Source of the DNA: CAWHNT01 sp963830775
GTDB taxonomy: Bacteria > Pseudomonadota > Alphaproteobacteria > Geminicoccales > Geminicoccaceae
Direction of reading: 5' to 3'
DNA length: 64,000 nt
Assembly: GCA_963830775.1 (NCBI GenBank)
Contig: CAWHNT010000047.1
Span: forward strand, 558,001 to 622,000
Shown: piece by piece, positions 17,258 through 25,832 of the stretch
Layout of the letters: every line of letters begins with the position of its first letter
Position numbering within the stretch: position 1 is the stretch's first letter
Notes under the pieces: generated by a model
Seen by the model: the letters and a program-made list of their open reading frames with translations, nothing else
What the model was told of the DNA's origin: nothing
Database searches by the model: none
Made by a program: the position numbers and the translations under genes

Positions 17258-19190
17258 CGACAAAATCAGCCGCTGGAGTCGACCCTCAGCAGGCTATCAG
17301 CAGCGATCAGGCGAAATGCCGCCGGCCCGGCTTCCGCCCAAGCTCCTTCAGCGCCCTCTCAATCCCCTCCGCTACCTGCTTCCACGCCTTGTCCCGTGCC
17401 GGCCGAGCCGCGCTGCTCGTCACGGCTTTGCCGTCCTTCGGCAGCGGCTGGAGCTTGCCGAACGGGGCCGATTGCCACGCATAGTCGCGGATGATGATCG
17501 GGACGACCTGAGCGGAACCCTCGGCATGCCGCTCCAGCGCCCGCGTCCATCTCGATGCCCCAGCAATAGTCGGACGTGACGAAGTCCTTGCTGACCAGGA
17601 GCAGGATGAGGTCGGCCCGCTCGAGGTTGCTGTCGATCTCGACCTTCCAGTCCTCACCCGGCGCGATCCGCCGATCGTGCCAGACCTCCAGCAGGCCCTG
17701 GCGCTGCAAGAGCGTGAGATGGGCGACCAGCTCGTCCTTCAGCCTCTCGTCCTTGTGCGAATAGCTGACGAAGGCGCTTGGGGCGCGCTCGGCGGATGCG
17801 AGTCGAGCGTCAGCACGGGGAGCGGGTGCAACGTCGACGCCCTGAAGAAGATCACGGACGCTGAGGGTCAGGACTTCCATCCCCGCAACTTCGACGAAGC
17901 TCGGGATGCCTGCCCGGCTGAGTGCCACGAGCTTGGCATAGGGCACCAGCACCTCGGGATGGCCGGGTACGGGTACGATCTCCTGTGCTGCCGAGCGGTA
18001 GTCGGCATGGATGCGGTCGAACTCGGTGCGGATGACCGCAAGAAGCTCACGCCGCGTCTCGGGCTGGCCGGCGATGGCCACACGCACGCGACGCGCCAGC
18101 GGATCGGCCACGACCAGCCCGCGGTTCCCGGCGAACCGAAGGATCACGCCAGTGCGCCAACGGTGCTCGTCTGCGCTCTGGGCATAGGTCCGCACGATGA
18201 AACGGGGCAGCAGCCCTTCCGGCATCACGGTCGGATAGTGATACTCGAAGTTCAGGCAGGCCTCGGGTTGGAATGCGTCGGCCTCCCGGGGTTGCTCCTT
18301 GCCCAGAAGCTCCGGAACCAGGAACCGGTCCTCGTCGTCGTGCAGCCGGAAGCATAGCCCGAACTTGCGCATCAGGCCGATCAGGAACCCATGGCGGTCG
18401 CGCGGATAGACTGCGGGATCGAGGATCGCCGCCAGATCATCCACGCACAGCTCGCCCTGCTGGTCCGCCAGCCGCTGGTGGTTCAGGATCCTGTAGACGC
18501 CCTCGGTCACCCAACGCGGGTTCAGCACATGGGTCTCGCGCAGGCGACGATCGTCACGGAAGTTGAGCGCGATGCCCAGCCGGTGGAGGGCCTCCGCAAG
18601 GCGTTCCTGACCCGTGGGGTCGACCTCCCCCAGCTCCGTGCAGCATTGGCGATACTGGTCCGGCCTCAGCCAGCTCTCCGGCATCGAGGAGAGCCGGTCC
18701 TTGATCGCAACCCAGCTGGCCGGGAACGGGTCGCGCAGATTGGGCAGGGCGTCGGTCTCCCGGCGAATTGTGCGGGCCAACTCCTCCAGGCCAGTGCCAT
18801 CGGCGCAGTCCGTCTTCTCGCACGTCGCGAATGAAGGGAAACTTCTGCTGGAGAGCGGTGCGGTTGAGATCGAACGCGTGCTCCTTGACCTTGTTCAGAA
18901 CGACGATGACCGGCGACTTCGCGGCAAGGCTGCCGATCAGGCTCAGCCAGTATTCGGCATCGGCATCCTCGCGCCCCTGGCGGCCGGCAAGCACCAGGAG
19001 GTAGAGGCTGCGCTTGGTGAGGAAGAACTGGTGCGTGGCGTGCATGATCTCCTGCCCGCCGAAGTCCCATACGTGCAGGCGGACCTCCTCGCCATCGTGC
19101 AGGCGCAGGGGCCAATCGGTTATGGCGATCCCTTCGGTCTTCCGCTCGTCCGCATCGAAGCGGCCATGAACCAGGCGCTCGACCAGGGAT

Positions 19191-19198
19191 GTCTTCCC
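19191..19198. repeat. Target-site duplication, left copy
   Basis: GTCTTCCC abuts the left end of the IS1-family element and recurs at its right end. The next base (G) also matches, so the duplication may be 9 bp. IS1 elements typically duplicate 8-9 bp. Confidence 0.75.
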
Positions 19199-19269
19199 GG
19201 AGGCTTCACCTTTCTAACGCTGGTCCTATCTGCCGAGCTTTGGGCGTGTAGGGATGGTGGGAGGGAGTG

Positions 19270-19979
19270 ATGGACGAACGCCCGTCTGGCTGCCCTTTGT
19301 GCGGCGGCGCGGTGCTGGTCCGGTCGGGTCATGCCTGCGGCCGGCAGCGTTGGCGGTGCAAGGGTTGTGGCCGGCAGTTCACCCGGACCGAGCCACGCGG
19401 CAAGCCGGCGGCCCTCAAGCGCCATGCGATCGAGCTCTACTGCCTGGGCCTGTCGATGAACGCGGTGGCCAAGCGGGTCGGCGTCTCGGCCCAGAGCATG
19501 CTGCGCTGGGTCCGGGATCATGCCCGGCAGCACTGCCCCAAGCCCGAGTCGACCGGGAGCACGGCCGTCGTGGAGCTCGACGAGGTCTGGCACTTCGTCG
19601 AAAAAAATCCTGCAAGCTCTGGATCTGGAAGGCGTTCGAGCGCGGCACCGGCCGGCTGATCGACTGGGAATGCGGCGACCGCGACCAGGCCACGTTGCAG
19701 CGTCTGCTCAAGCGCCTGGAGCGCTGGGGCGTCCGGCTGTTCTGCACCGACGACTGGGCGCCCTACGACACAGCGCTGCCCGCCGGCCGGCACTATATCG
19801 GCAAGGACCAGACGCAGCGCAGCGAGAGCAACAATGCCCGACAACGGCACTGGTTCGCCCGCTTCCGGCGCCGTACCTGCGTGGTCTCGCGCTCGGTCGC
19901 GATGGTCGACGCCACCATGGCGCTGTTCGCCTACTACCACTGCAACGGCGGCGAATTCAGCTCAGCGTTAGTCGGGTGA
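19270..19979 (+). CDS. IS1-family transposase, InsAB' made by -1 frameshift
   Basis: The first frame (19270-19659) is InsA-like: a zinc-ribbon CPLCGGAVLVRSGHACGRQRWRCKGCGRQF, then a helix-turn-helix region (MNAVAKRVGVSAQSMLRWVRDH) and the start of the catalytic core VVELDEVWHFVEK. The rest lies in the -1 frame: KKSCKLWIWKAFERGTGRLIDW, then CTDDWAPYDTALPAG with the second catalytic Asp, and ESNNARQRHWFARFRRRTCVVSRS with the terminal Glu and IS1 signature. The stop TGA (19977-19979) sits within the right inverted repeat. Ribosomal frameshifting at the A7 run joins the two, as in classical IS1. The start is ATG 19270 with a strong GGAGGGA just upstream. Confidence 0.88.
19601..19607 (+). promoter_or_regulatory. 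A7 slippery run for programmed -1 frameshift
   Basis: The zero frame reads GAA-AAA-AAT and the -1 frame reads AAA-AAA-TCC. Classical IS1 uses a comparable A6C run. Slippage here joins the InsA-like and InsB-like frames without any sequence change. Confidence 0.7.
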
Positions 19980-19986
19980 AACTCTC

Positions 19987-19994
19987 GTCTTCCC
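19987..19994. repeat. Target-site duplication, right copy
   Basis: GTCTTCCC, identical to 19191-19198, with the following G also matching. On the minus strand it encodes the G-K-T of the Roc P-loop. Confidence 0.75.
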
Positions 19995-20264
19995 GACTGA
20001 GCCAAAGCCAACCAGGATGAGCTTAGCCTCGTTCAATGGCCGGCTGACGCGGGCACGAAAATAGAAGTCGAGAATAACCGCGGGGCTTGCCGGCTGTTTC
20101 TTGTCTCTGACCACCTCGCGCCAAGTCGGCCCGAGTAGCTCCACCGGAAGCGCGAGGGCTGGATTGTTGTGAAGGAAAATCGATGTCTGAGCCAGGTGAG
20201 GTTGCCGACGCCTTGCAGGTAGCGAGTCGGCGGTCGGAATGCGTCGAGATGGCAGTTGAGTGAG

Positions 20265-20915
20265 GTTCCGATGGCTAGGGAGGGCGGCGAGCTGGTTTCC
20301 GTCAACGACGAGGCTCTGCAGCTGGGCGAGGTTGCCGGTGGCCTCGGGCAAGGCGATGAGCTGGTTGCTGGAGACGCTGAGGCTTTGCAGCTGGGCGAGG
20401 TTGCCGATGGCCTCAGGCAGGGTGGTGAGCTGGTTACCGGCGACGTGGAGGCTCTGCAGCTGGGCGAGGTTGCCGATGGCCTCAGGCAGGGTGGTTAGCT
20501 GGTTGCTGGAGACATGGAGGCCCTGCAGCTGGGCGAGGTTGCCGATGGCCTCAGGCAGGAAGGTGAGCTGGTTGTCGGAGACGTAGAGGCTCTGCAGCTG
20601 GGTGAGGTTGCCGATGGCCTCGGGCAGGGCGGTGAGCTGGTTGTAGGAGACGTTGAGGCTTTGTAGCTGGGCGAGGTTGCCGATGGCCTCGGGCAGGGCG
20701 GTTAGCTGGTTGTCTGGAGACGTCAAGGCTCTGCAGCTGGGCGAGGTTGCCGATGGTCTCGGGCAGGGCGGTGAGCTGGTTGTGGGAGACGTAGAGGCTC
20801 TGCAGCTGGGCGAGGTTGCCGATGGCCTCGGGCAGAGCGGTGAGCTGGTTTAGGAGACGTTGAGGCTTTGCAGCTGGGCGAGATTGGCGATGGCCTCGGG
20901 CAGGGTGGTGAGACC
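20265..20915 (-). repeat. Tandem 69-bp repeats encoding 23-residue LRRs
   Basis: About nine or ten units of 69 bp encode the pattern L-x-x-LPEAIGNLAQLQSL-x-V-x-x-NQ. The units are very similar at DNA level, so copy number can change by slippage, and this is a likely place for assembly error. Three of the inferred single-base shifts in the Roco gene fall here or at its edge. The last unit towards the Roc domain is degenerate (LPSHRNLTQLPS). Confidence 0.85.
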
Positions 20916-21090
20916 AAGCCCCCCAGATCAAGTTCGGACGCATCCGTAGCGGCGGCTGCACGAATACGTCGGTCTGCTTCAGCTTCGTGTCCGCGGTCCG
21001 CACCGGTCCGTTGTTGAGCTGGTCGCCGCCCGAACAGCCGCATCATGCCAGCCTCGCACCCCGATCTGAGCCACTCCGCTCGAATGACTG

Positions 21091-22477
21091 CTACAGCACC
21101 TTCCCCGGATTCAGGATGCCCACCGGATCGAGCGCCCCCTTCAGCGTCCGCATCAGCGCAATCTCCTCCTCCGTCCGCGAGTACGCCAGCCACCGCTTCT
21201 TCCGCGTCCCGATCCCGTGCTCGGCCGAGACCGTGCCGCCCCACTCGCGCACCAGCTCGTACACCACGCGGTCGATCGTCTCCTTGGGCTGCGTCGGGGC
21301 ACCCGGCATGGCGGCCACGATGTGCAGGTTGCCGTCGCCGATATGGCCGTAGAAGAGGGCGATGAGGCCGGGGAGGGCGGATTCGAGCTGGCGGCGGCAG
21401 GTGTCGACGTAGGTGCCCATGGAGCCGGTCGGCAGGCCGATGTCGAAGCTGACATGGTCGGGGCCGAGCGGGGTCTGGCGGAACTCGCCGGCGGAGTCGC
21501 GCAAGGTCCAGAAGCTCTGCACCTCGGCCAGCGACTGGGCGAGGGCGGCATCCGCGATGATGCCCTGCTCCAGCATCCGCTCCAGCCAGCCCTCGAAGCG
21601 GGCATTGTCGGCGGCCTCGTCGGTGCCCTGGGCCTCGACCAGGGCGTAGATGGCGTGCTCGTTGCCGATGGGCGGGCGGACGCGGACCTCGGTGGTGACG
21701 AAGCGGTAGTAGTCGCTCCACATCACCTCGAACGCGGAAAGGGTGGGGCCCAGCCCGGCCCGGGCTCCCTTGAGGAGCTCGATCAGGGCCTCGAAGCTGG
21801 CAAGCCCGCACAAGGCCGCCTGGACGCAGGAGGGCTTGGGGTGGAGGCGGAGCACGGCACGGGTGACGATGCCCAGCGTGCCCTCGCTGCCGATGAACAG
21901 GTGCTTCAGGTCGTAGGCCGCGTTGTTCTTGATCAGCTTGTTGAGGCTCGTGAGCACGGTGCCGTCGGCCAGGACCACCTCCAGGCCCAGCACCATCTCG
22001 CGGGTCATGCCGTAGCGGATCACACGGTTGCCGCCGGCATTGGTCGCGATGTTGCCGCCGATGGCGCAGGAGCCGCGGGCACCGAGGTCGAGCGGGCACA
22101 GGAAACCGGCGGCGTCGGCCGCCTGCTGCACCCGCTCGAGCGGCGTGCCGGCCAGCACGGTCATGGTGGCGGTGGCGGGGTCGATCTCCTCGATCCCGAC
22201 CATGCGCTCGAGCGAGAGGGCGATCTCGCCGTCACCGGCACGCGCCCCGCCGCAGAGGCCGGTGAGCCCGCCCTGGGGGACCACGGGCTGGCGGTGGGCA
22301 TGGCAGATCCGCAAGGCGGTCGACGACCTGCTCGGTCGTGCGCGGCCGGAGCACGGCCAGGGGCCGGGTCGGCGGCAGGCCGCTCCAGTCGTCGCGGTTG
22401 CGCTCGGGCACCGCCTCGCCCACGAGCACGATCTCGGGCCCCAGCGCCTCCTGCAGCGCCCCGATCACCTCGGCCAT
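21091..22477 (-). CDS. FAD-binding oxidoreductase (D-lactate/glycolate/2-hydroxyacid dehydrogenase type; one-base frameshift)
   Basis: This is a VAO/GlcD-type flavoprotein. The FAD domain reads VPQGGLTGLCGGA, GARGSCAIGGNIATNAGGNRVIRYG and FIGSEGTLGIVTRAVLRL. The C-terminal cap has FYGHIGDGNLHI and SAEHGIGTRKK, whose His residues are typical of D-lactate/D-2-hydroxyglutarate dehydrogenases. The N-terminal 55 residues (MAEVIGALQEALG to EQVVDRL) lie in another frame. Removing one base from the pair at 22309-22310 joins them as RLAICHAHRQPVVPQGG. The ATG at 22477 has a strong AAGGAGG upstream, which confirms it as the true start. The corrected length is about 461 residues, normal for the family. 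The substrate cannot be assigned. DUF1244 lies 16 bases upstream in the same direction. Confidence 0.87.
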
Positions 22478-22493
22478 CGTCGCCTCCTTGGTC

Positions 22494-22808
22494 TCAGTGC
22501 TGGTGCCCGCCTGCCTCGCGGAACGCCGCCTTCTGCTCGGGCGTGGCCTCGCTCTGGTGGCGTGCCTTCCACTCGGCATAAGGCATGCCGTAGACAGCCT
22601 CGCGCGCTTGCGCATCCTGCATCTCGACCCCGCGCGCCTCGGCTGCCTCGCGGTACCAGCGGCTGAGGCAGTTCCGGCAGAAGCCGGCGAGGTTCATCAG
22701 GTCGAGGTTCTGCACGTCGGTCCGCTCGCGCAGATGCTGCACGAGGGAGCGGAAGGCCGCAGCCTCCAGCTCGGTGCGGGTCCGCTCGTCGAGGCTGGTC
22801 GAGGGCAT
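22494..22808 (-). CDS. DUF1244 family protein
   Basis: This 104-residue conserved protein of unknown function has the diagnostic DUF1244 block FRSLVQHLRERTDVQNLDLMNLAGFCRNCLSRWYREAAE, including the Cys pair in CRNC. The later YGMPYAEWKARHQ is also shared across the family. The start at ATG 22808 is supported by GGGGAGA 9 bases upstream. It sits directly before the FAD oxidase on the same strand, so the two are probably co-transcribed, but I know of no functional link. Confidence 0.88.
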   Translation of the reverse strand: MPSTSLDERTRTELEAAAFRSLVQHLRERTDVQNLDLMNLAGFCRNCLSRWYREAAEARGVEMQDAQAREAVYGMPYAEWKARHQSEATPEQKAAFREAGGHQH

Positions 22809-22929
22809 CGGTCGGTCTCCCCTGGTTGTCTGGCGAGAAGATGGCCGCCACGAGCCTTTGGGGAAGCCCTTTGGTCCTGAGGCGGTGCGAACGCGAGCCG
22901 ATCCGCTGCCGCCATCGCGCCGCGCTCGA

Positions 22930-23307
22930 CTATGCGGCCTCCGGCTCCCGCAGAGCCCGGCGAACCGCCTCCGGCTCACGGTCGATCACCCGCAGCAGCA
23001 TCCGCGCCGGTCCTTCGGGCTGGCGCCGGCCCTGCTCCCAGTTCTGCAACGTGTCGACCGAGATTCCGAAAAGCCGGGCGAACGTTGTCTGGCTCATGGC
23101 AAGCCGTTCGCGAATGGCCCGCACCGGGTAGACCATCCGGGCCCGTCCCAGCTCCTCGTCGCTAAGGATGGGAGCCGTGTCCGGATCCTCGGCGATCTGC
23201 CGTTCGATCTCCTGATCCGTCGTCGCAAGAAGCCTCGCTTTGTCGATGCGGCCTTCAGCCCGGGCCTCCCCAGCCGTTCGGGTCACGATCCGCTCACGTC
23301 TGCTCAT
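22930..23307 (-). CDS. HTH (XRE-like) antitoxin
   Basis: The 125-residue protein has an N-terminal half rich in charged helices (IDKARLLATTDQEIERQIAEDPDTAP), typical of an antitoxin's toxin-binding arm. A C-terminal helix-turn-helix of the Cro/C1 type follows: RAIRERLAMSQTTFARLFGISVDTLQNWEQGRRQPEG. It starts at ATG 23307 and overlaps the upstream BrnT-like gene by 14 bases, the usual coupling for a toxin-antitoxin pair with the toxin first. It probably represses its own promoter. Canonical BrnA antitoxins are ribbon-helix-helix proteins, so this HTH partner is a recognised but different arrangement. Confidence 0.85.
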   Translation of the reverse strand: MSRRERIVTRTAGEARAEGRIDKARLLATTDQEIERQIAEDPDTAPILSDEELGRARMVYPVRAIRERLAMSQTTFARLFGISVDTLQNWEQGRRQPEGPARMLLRVIDREPEAVRRALREPEAA

Positions 23308-23578
23308 GATAGGCCCGTCTCTCCTTTCGGCTCGCACGCCGTGCCGAGATGATCCGCCGGACGAGCTCGCCATCGCCGTCGATGCGGTCGGTGTAGACCA
23401 CGACCAGCTCGATCCCATCGACCACGCCTGTGGCAAGTAGCTGGCGCTCCCCGTAATCGCGGCGGTCATCCTCCTCGATGCGCACAGGCCCTTCGAGCAC
23501 GCCGCTCGCGTAGGCGAAATCGAAGCCTCGCTGACGGAAGTTGCGATCGTTCTTGTCTTGCGCCCACTCGTATTTCAT
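23294..23578 (-). CDS. brnT: BrnT-family toxin (ribonuclease-like)
   Basis: The 94-residue protein matches BrnT throughout: YEWAQDKNDRNFRQRGFDFAYAS at the N-terminus, then DDRRDYGERQLLATGVVDGIELVVVYTDR and the C-terminal RRIISARRASRKERRAY. BrnT has a RelE-like fold and cleaves RNA to halt growth; the conserved charged residues in these blocks are the expected active-site region. It is followed by the HTH antitoxin in overlapping frame. No second toxin-antitoxin gene is adjacent. Confidence 0.87.
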   Translation of the reverse strand: MKYEWAQDKNDRNFRQRGFDFAYASGVLEGPVRIEEDDRRDYGERQLLATGVVDGIELVVVYTDRIDGDGELVRRIISARRASRKERRAYHEQT

Positions 23579-23620
23579 TGGCTTGATACGCCAATGGCGT
23601 AGGCCATGTCCACACTTGCG

Positions 23621-24763
23621 TCAGCTCGCCAGCCCCGCCACCGTCTCCTGCAGCAGCCAGTCGACCACCTGCCGGCGCGCCTCCCCCTCGTTCGCACCCG
23701 CCGTCAGGGCCGCCTTGTAGAGCCAGAGCTGGCGGTCGGCGCTGGTGCCGCGGGTGACGATCCCGCGCGCACGCTCGACCTCGGCCCGGCACCCGAGACG
23801 CTCGGCCTCGTCGGCGACCAGGGCGATGAGCTCGTCCAGGAGGTCGGGGAAAGGCACCAGCGAGCGGCGGCCATAGTCGGCGAGCTTACCCTCGGTGCCG
23901 AAGCGCTGGGCGCGCCACTTGTTCTCGCCGATCAGGATCGGCCGGTAGAGGCGCCAGGTCTGGTTGCGGGCGCGCAGCCGCCATAAGGCACCCAGGAGCG
24001 CCTGGTAGAGGGCGGCGATGGTGAGCGTGTCCTCGATGCTGGTGCAGACGTCGCAGATCCGCATCTCCAGCGTCGGGTGCTTGGCCGAGGGCCGCGCGTC
24101 CCACCAGATCTTGGTGGCGTCGTCGCACACCCCGGTCTCGTCCATCTCCGCCAGCAGGCGCTGCCACTCGCCGTAGCTCTCGAAGAGCTCGGGGATGCCG
24201 GTGCGGGGCAGGTTGCCCATGAGGGTGAGGCGGAAGGACTTGAGCCCGGTGTCCTGGCCCTGCCAGAAGGGCGAGCTCGTGCTCAGCGCCAGGAGATGGG
24301 GCAGGAAGTAGGAGAGCTGGTTCATCAGGTCGATGCGCAGCTCGTCGTCCTCGATCCCGGCATGGACGTGCATGCCGCAGATCACGAGCCGGCGGGCGAT
24401 CGCCTGGTAGTCCTCGGTCAGGTTGCGGTAGCGGTCGAGGTCGACGTTGCGCTGCTCCTGCCAGGCGGCCGAGGGATGGGTGGAGGCCGCGATCAGCCCC
24501 ATCCCGAAGCGCTGCGCCACGCGCGAGACCGTGGCCCGCAGCCGGGCGAGGTCGCGCCGCGCGTCGGCGATCGTGCGGCAGACGGCGGTGCCGACCTCGA
24601 CCTGCGACTGCAGCAGCTCGTGGGTGACCTGCTCGCCGAGCTCTGCCTGGCAGGCACGCATGAAGCCCGGGTCCTGCCGGGTCACGAGCTCGCGGGTGTC
24701 GAGGTCGACGAGGAGATACTCCTCCTCGATCCCAAGCGTCAGAGCCGGCTCCCTCGGCGCCAT
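23621..24763 (-). CDS. GCS2-type carboxylate-amine ligase (YbdK family)
   Basis: This 380-residue ATP-dependent ligase of the glutamate-cysteine ligase type 2 family has LGIEEEYLLVD at the N-terminus (metal/substrate acidic cluster), then SQVEVGTAVCRTIADARRDLARLR, the HVHAGIEDDELRI stretch with the conserved His-x-His, and LEMRICDVCTSIEDTL. YbdK proteins make gamma-glutamyl bonds weakly; their physiological substrate is usually unknown. The start ATG lies inside the 3' end of the N-formylglutamate amidohydrolase gene, overlapping by 25 bases, which suggests the two act in one pathway handling glutamate-like acids or peptides. Confidence 0.9.
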   Translation of the reverse strand: MAPREPALTLGIEEEYLLVDLDTRELVTRQDPGFMRACQAELGEQVTHELLQSQVEVGTAVCRTIADARRDLARLRATVSRVAQRFGMGLIAASTHPSAAWQEQRNVDLDRYRNLTEDYQAIARRLVICGMHVHAGIEDDELRIDLMNQLSYFLPHLLALSTSSPFWQGQDTGLKSFRLTLMGNLPRTGIPELFESYGEWQRLLAEMDETGVCDDATKIWWDARPSAKHPTLEMRICDVCTSIEDTLTIAALYQALLGALWRLRARNQTWRLYRPILIGENKWRAQRFGTEGKLADYGRRSLVPFPDLLDELIALVADEAERLGCRAEVERARGIVTRGTSADRQLWLYKAALTAGANEGEARRQVVDWLLQETVAGLAS

Positions 24764-25572
24764 GAGAAGCCTTCCAGGCCAGGGGTTTCGGGTGGGCTGT
24801 CGAAGCGGGTGTAGAGCTCGGGCGAGGCCAGGGGTGCGGCCAGCGCCCGGGCCAGGATGTCGGCGTAGCGAAGGGCCTTCTCGGGCGTGTCGATCTCGTC
24901 CTGCCGGACCTCGAACATCACGTGCGGCAGCCGCGTGCGCTGGGTGTGGAACTCGATCGTGAAGCCGAACTCGCCCAGGCCCGAATAGGGTTGGTTGTCG
25001 CCGACGACGAGGTCGCCGCGGGCGCGCAGCGCCTCCAGCACCGGGTCCGAGATCCGGCGGTCCTGCCGCCAGAGCACGCCCACATGCCAGGGCCGGTCCT
25101 CGCCGTTCATCCGCGGGGTGAAGCTGTGGACGGAGATCACCGCCGGCACGGTCCGCTTCCGGCTGAAGGCCGCGATCTGCCGGGCCACGGTGCGGTGATA
25201 GGGGAGGAAGTAGCGGCGGACCCGCTCGCGGACGGCGTCCGGCTTCAGGTCCTGGTTGCCGGGGATGACGCAGTCGTCGCTGACCGCGGGTACCGAGGTC
25301 GGGTTGCCCGGGCGGCGGTTCGGGTCGATCACCAGCCGCGAGCAGTGGTTGAGGACCGCGGCCGCCCCCAGCCTCCGGGCCAGCGCCCGGGTGAGGTCGG
25401 CGGCACCGATGTCCCAGCCGATATGACGGGCCAGCATCTCCTCGCTGATCCCGAGCCTGGCCATCGCCTCGGGCACCTGCCGGCCGGCATGGTCGCAGAG
25501 AAGAAGGAGCGGGTGCTGCCCGGTCGGGGCAACCAGCTCGACATAGGCGGAATCCGGGGCGGTGCTCAGCAT
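24739..25572 (-). CDS. N-formylglutamate amidohydrolase family protein
   Basis: This 277-residue zinc hydrolase family member has LLLLCDHAGRQVPEAMARLG with the conserved D-H metal site, HIGWDIGAADLTRALARRLGA, LVIDPNRRPGNPTSVP and ISVHSFTPRMNG, plus GFTIEFHTQR towards the C-terminus. Family members hydrolyse N-formyl-glutamate to formate and glutamate in histidine breakdown, but no hut genes are nearby, and many relatives act elsewhere. The ATG at 25572 was chosen because the preceding in-frame stretch is low-complexity Arg-rich and unlike the family. The coupling to the GCS2 ligase is the main contextual clue. Confidence 0.87.
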   Translation of the reverse strand: MLSTAPDSAYVELVAPTGQHPLLLLCDHAGRQVPEAMARLGISEEMLARHIGWDIGAADLTRALARRLGAAAVLNHCSRLVIDPNRRPGNPTSVPAVSDDCVIPGNQDLKPDAVRERVRRYFLPYHRTVARQIAAFSRKRTVPAVISVHSFTPRMNGEDRPWHVGVLWRQDRRISDPVLEALRARGDLVVGDNQPYSGLGEFGFTIEFHTQRTRLPHVMFEVRQDEIDTPEKALRYADILARALAAPLASPELYTRFDSPPETPGLEGFSWRRGSRL

Positions 25573-25832
25573 GGCGCGGCAGGACACCACGGCCGGTCGG
25601 GGACGTGAAGGGGCGAATCCGCCTGCCCGACAGCGGCCTCGACCACCTCTAACGTAGCGGTTTCCGGGCCGGCCGGTGCGCGGTGGCGAGGGACTGTTGC
25701 AACTGCGCCGCAGCATGATCGGGCGGGGCATCGGGCGACCGCGGGCTTGAGGTCATACATGGACATTTCCCATCAAGTCCGTATAGGTGGCGCCGTCTGC
25801 TCAGCCACCATAGGTTCAAGCCCGGCAATCGC

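Larger units (their letters stand above)
19199..19986 (+). mobile_element. IS1-family insertion sequence inside the Roc P-loop
   Basis: The element is about 788 bp, near the 768 bp of IS1. The ends are imperfect inverted repeats sharing TTCACC, three mismatches, then CTAACGCTG (left 19205-19222; right, inverted, 19980-19963), and the outermost bases are weakly matched. It carries one transposase with the IS1 InsA/InsB structure. An 8-9 bp duplication (GTCTTCCC, plus G) flanks it. Excising the element with one duplication copy rejoins the Roco frame exactly through G-S-V-G-K-T-S-L, the Walker A motif. The insertion therefore looks recent and simple. The terminus could be one base either way. 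Confidence 0.85.
17307..21046 (-). pseudogene. LRR-Roc-COR-TIR (Roco) gene, split by an IS1-family element and several single-base shifts
   Basis: Reading from 21046 downward, MMRLFGRRPAQQ leads into about ten 23-residue leucine-rich repeats (LTALPEAIGNLAQLQSL type). A Roc GTPase domain begins ILVGFGSVGKT. It continues beyond the insertion with SLVERLVHGRFDADERKTEG, VWDFGGQEIMHATHQFF (switch II) and VVLNKVKE, the Roc NKxD-like motif with Val. A COR domain follows (RWVTEGVYRIL, GLLPRFIVRTY), then a TIR domain: SAFVSYSHKDERLKDELVAHL, HDRRIAPGEDW and SDYCWGIEM with a candidate catalytic Glu. Single-base shifts are inferred near 20921, 20851, 20715, 18821 and 17543; correcting them and removing the insertion gives about 980 residues. 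The gene is inactive as sequenced because of the IS. Roco-TIR proteins are proposed bacterial NLR-like sensors; a defence role here is inference. Confidence 0.85.

Noticed and set aside
20265..20915. Regular 69-bp repeats that could be taken for a CRISPR or satellite array
   Set aside because: The units are contiguous, without unique spacers, and translate to leucine-rich repeats.
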